Of a DNA stretch of 5,557 bases, positions 5,013-5,557 are shown piece by piece. A model generated the notes under the pieces. The model made no database searches, had not been told where the DNA came from, and saw only the letters and a list, made by a program, of their open reading frames with translations. The stretch comes from Lachnospiraceae bacterium (GTDB taxonomy: Bacteria > Bacillota_A > Clostridia > Lachnospirales > Lachnospiraceae): NCBI GenBank assembly GCA_031262285.1, contig JAISHZ010000138.1, positions 1 through 5,557 of the forward strand, in the 5' to 3' direction. Position 1 is the stretch's first letter, and every line of letters starts with the position of its first letter. The translations under genes were made by a program, and so were the position numbers.

Positions 5013-5139
5013 TCCCTACTTAAAGGCAAGGGGTTTCCTCTTTGGCGGTTTTACCGCTGTCCCTACTTTAAAGGCAAGGGGTTTCCTCTTTAGCGGTTTT
5101 GCCGCTGTCCCTACTTAAAGGCAAGGGGTTTCCTCTTTT
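5013..5139 (-). ncRNA. toxI: ToxI antitoxin RNA, 2.7 tandem repeats of 47-48 nt
   Basis: In plus-strand order the units are 5013-5059 (47), 5060-5107 (48) and 5108-5139 (32, lacking the short hairpin part). They differ at only a few bases. In RNA sense each begins AAAGAGG and ends with a small GCGG-loop-CCGC hairpin. Within each unit AGAGG can pair with CCUUU (one G-U), and CCC between them can pair with GGG downstream. The two stems interleave, which is an H-type pseudoknot as in known ToxI RNAs. ToxN is expected to cut the precursor at the A-rich unit junctions and bind the released units. The unit length is longer than in the Pectobacterium and Lactococcus systems (about 35-36) and nearer to that of the CptIN group, from memory. 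Confidence 0.92.
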
Positions 5140-5285
5140 GAGCATTTTCTTTCGGTTTGCACCTACTCCGGCTTGAGGTTTCATTGCACAACCCCTTCCG
5201 CAAGCTCCGCATAACAAGGCTTGCCGGTACCCTCCTATGCTTCGACGCTTTGACAGACACTCGAAACTTTCTGTTGCCCATCGAC
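5140..5285 (-). ncRNA. Structured leader of the toxI transcript
   Basis: About 145 bases lie between the predicted start of transcription and the first repeat. Reading on the minus strand, several hairpins can be drawn: TTCGA/TCGAA around a 15-base loop, CCGgCAAGC with GCTTGCGG, GGGGTT with AACCTC, and GGT-GCAA-ACC with a GNRA-type loop just before the repeats. No ribosome binding site or plausible small gene was found, and it matches no riboswitch that I recognise. It may belong to the antitoxin precursor or be a separate RNA. Confidence 0.5.
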
Positions 5286-5291
5286 AATAGT

Positions 5292-5320
5292 ATTATACGT
5301 ATCGGTTCAAAATATGTCAA
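5292..5320 (-). promoter_or_regulatory. Consensus promoter of toxIN
   Basis: On the minus strand TTGACA (5315-5320), 17 bases and TATAAT (5292-5297) are a perfect sigma-A/sigma-70 consensus, as expected for a highly expressed antitoxin RNA. Transcription would start near 5285. Two TTAACG direct repeats (5321-5326 and 5335-5340 on the plus strand as CGTTAA, 14 bases apart) lie just upstream and could be a binding site. No better promoter was found nearer the repeats. Confidence 0.9.
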
Positions 5321-5386
5321 CGTTAATTTAGTACCGTTAACCATTTAGTCGCAGTATAGTTACTATTCAGGGGTCAACCGATTAGC

Positions 5387-5418
5387 AAAAGCCCGCAGCT
5401 CATACACTGCGGGCTTTT
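5387..5418. terminator. Bidirectional intrinsic terminator
   Basis: AAAAGCCCGCAG (5387-5398) pairs with CTGCGGGCTTTT (5407-5418), 12 base pairs with an eight-base loop and T-runs on both strands. It lies about 25 bases past the stop of the minus-strand gene at the right edge. It ends that gene's transcript and shields toxIN from read-through. Confidence 0.93.
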
Positions 5419-5442
5419 TGCATTCCAATAAGAGGGTAACAA

Positions 5443-5557
5443 TCACCTCTCACATTGGATCTTCATATGATCGAATCGGGATTTCACACCTTCATAGACG
5501 TTCTTTTCGTTGGACTTGATCGTCTGAAGTATCGTCAGACCATCGCAGAAATACTCA
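5443..5557 (-). CDS. C-terminal end of an unidentified protein (partial)
   Basis: A minus-strand frame is open from the right edge to TGA at 5443-5445 and gives 37 residues: EYFCDGLTILQTIKSNEKN, then VYEGVKSRFDHMKIQCER. The frame, the composition (mixed charged and hydrophobic, helix-like) and the strong terminator 25 bases downstream support a real gene whose start lies outside the window. I do not recognise the family from this fragment. Confidence 0.65.
   Translation of the reverse strand, partial: EYFCDGLTILQTIKSNEKNVYEGVKSRFDHMKIQCER

Noticed and set aside
5013..5139. Possible CRISPR array
   Set aside because: The units are contiguous tandem repeats with near-identical interiors, there are no unique spacers, and a ToxN gene follows directly, which identifies a type III antitoxin.
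5111..5344. Minus-strand open frame of 77 codons across the toxI leader
   Set aside because: Its ATG lies upstream of the toxIN promoter, it has no ribosome binding site, the product is a basic, low-complexity-like peptide, and it ends inside the first toxI repeat.

Overview
The window looks like an accessory stretch of a low-to-moderate GC Gram-positive (Bacillota) chromosome or element. This is inferred from strong AGGAG-type ribosome binding sites, sigma-A-like promoters and the protein families present; no rRNA, tRNA or other taxonomic marker was seen, so the assignment is tentative.

Layout. Bases 1-110 hold nothing identifiable. Bases 111-385 are a collapsed copy of an aldo/keto reductase (AKR) locus: the gene's 3' tail, frameshifted, is joined directly to its upstream flank. 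A plus-strand winged-helix regulator follows (478-1164), with a near-consensus promoter, a palindromic operator candidate at the expected start of transcription, and a long hairpin behind it. The only intact AKR gene is on the minus strand (1494-2423). Next comes a plus-strand hicAB toxin-antitoxin pair (2765-3347), in which hicA carries a one-base frameshift while hicB is intact. Bases 3493-3558 are a second decayed AKR tail. A minus-strand HD-domain phosphohydrolase gene (3644-4255) follows, with an upstream region nearly identical to that of the AKR gene. The right third is a type III toxin-antitoxin system on the minus strand: toxN (4398-4958), a leaky terminator hairpin (4981-5007), the toxI antitoxin RNA as 2.7 tandem units of 47-48 nt (5013-5139), a long structured leader, and a perfect TTGACA-N17-TATAAT promoter (5292-5320). 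A bidirectional terminator (5387-5418) separates it from the end of an unidentified minus-strand gene running off the right edge.

How the parts relate. Three segments share the same flanks (AKR-type upstream region, AKR-type 3' tail). One contains the intact AKR, one has lost nearly all of it, and one contains the HD gene in its place. This suggests tandem AKR duplication followed by deletion and replacement, with toxin-antitoxin modules inserted between copies. ToxIN family systems are known for abortive infection against phage and for plasmid or island stabilisation, and HicAB for stabilisation, so the window has the character of a defence or stability island. The most interesting parts are the toxIN locus with its unusually long structured leader, and the AKR-flanked segments.
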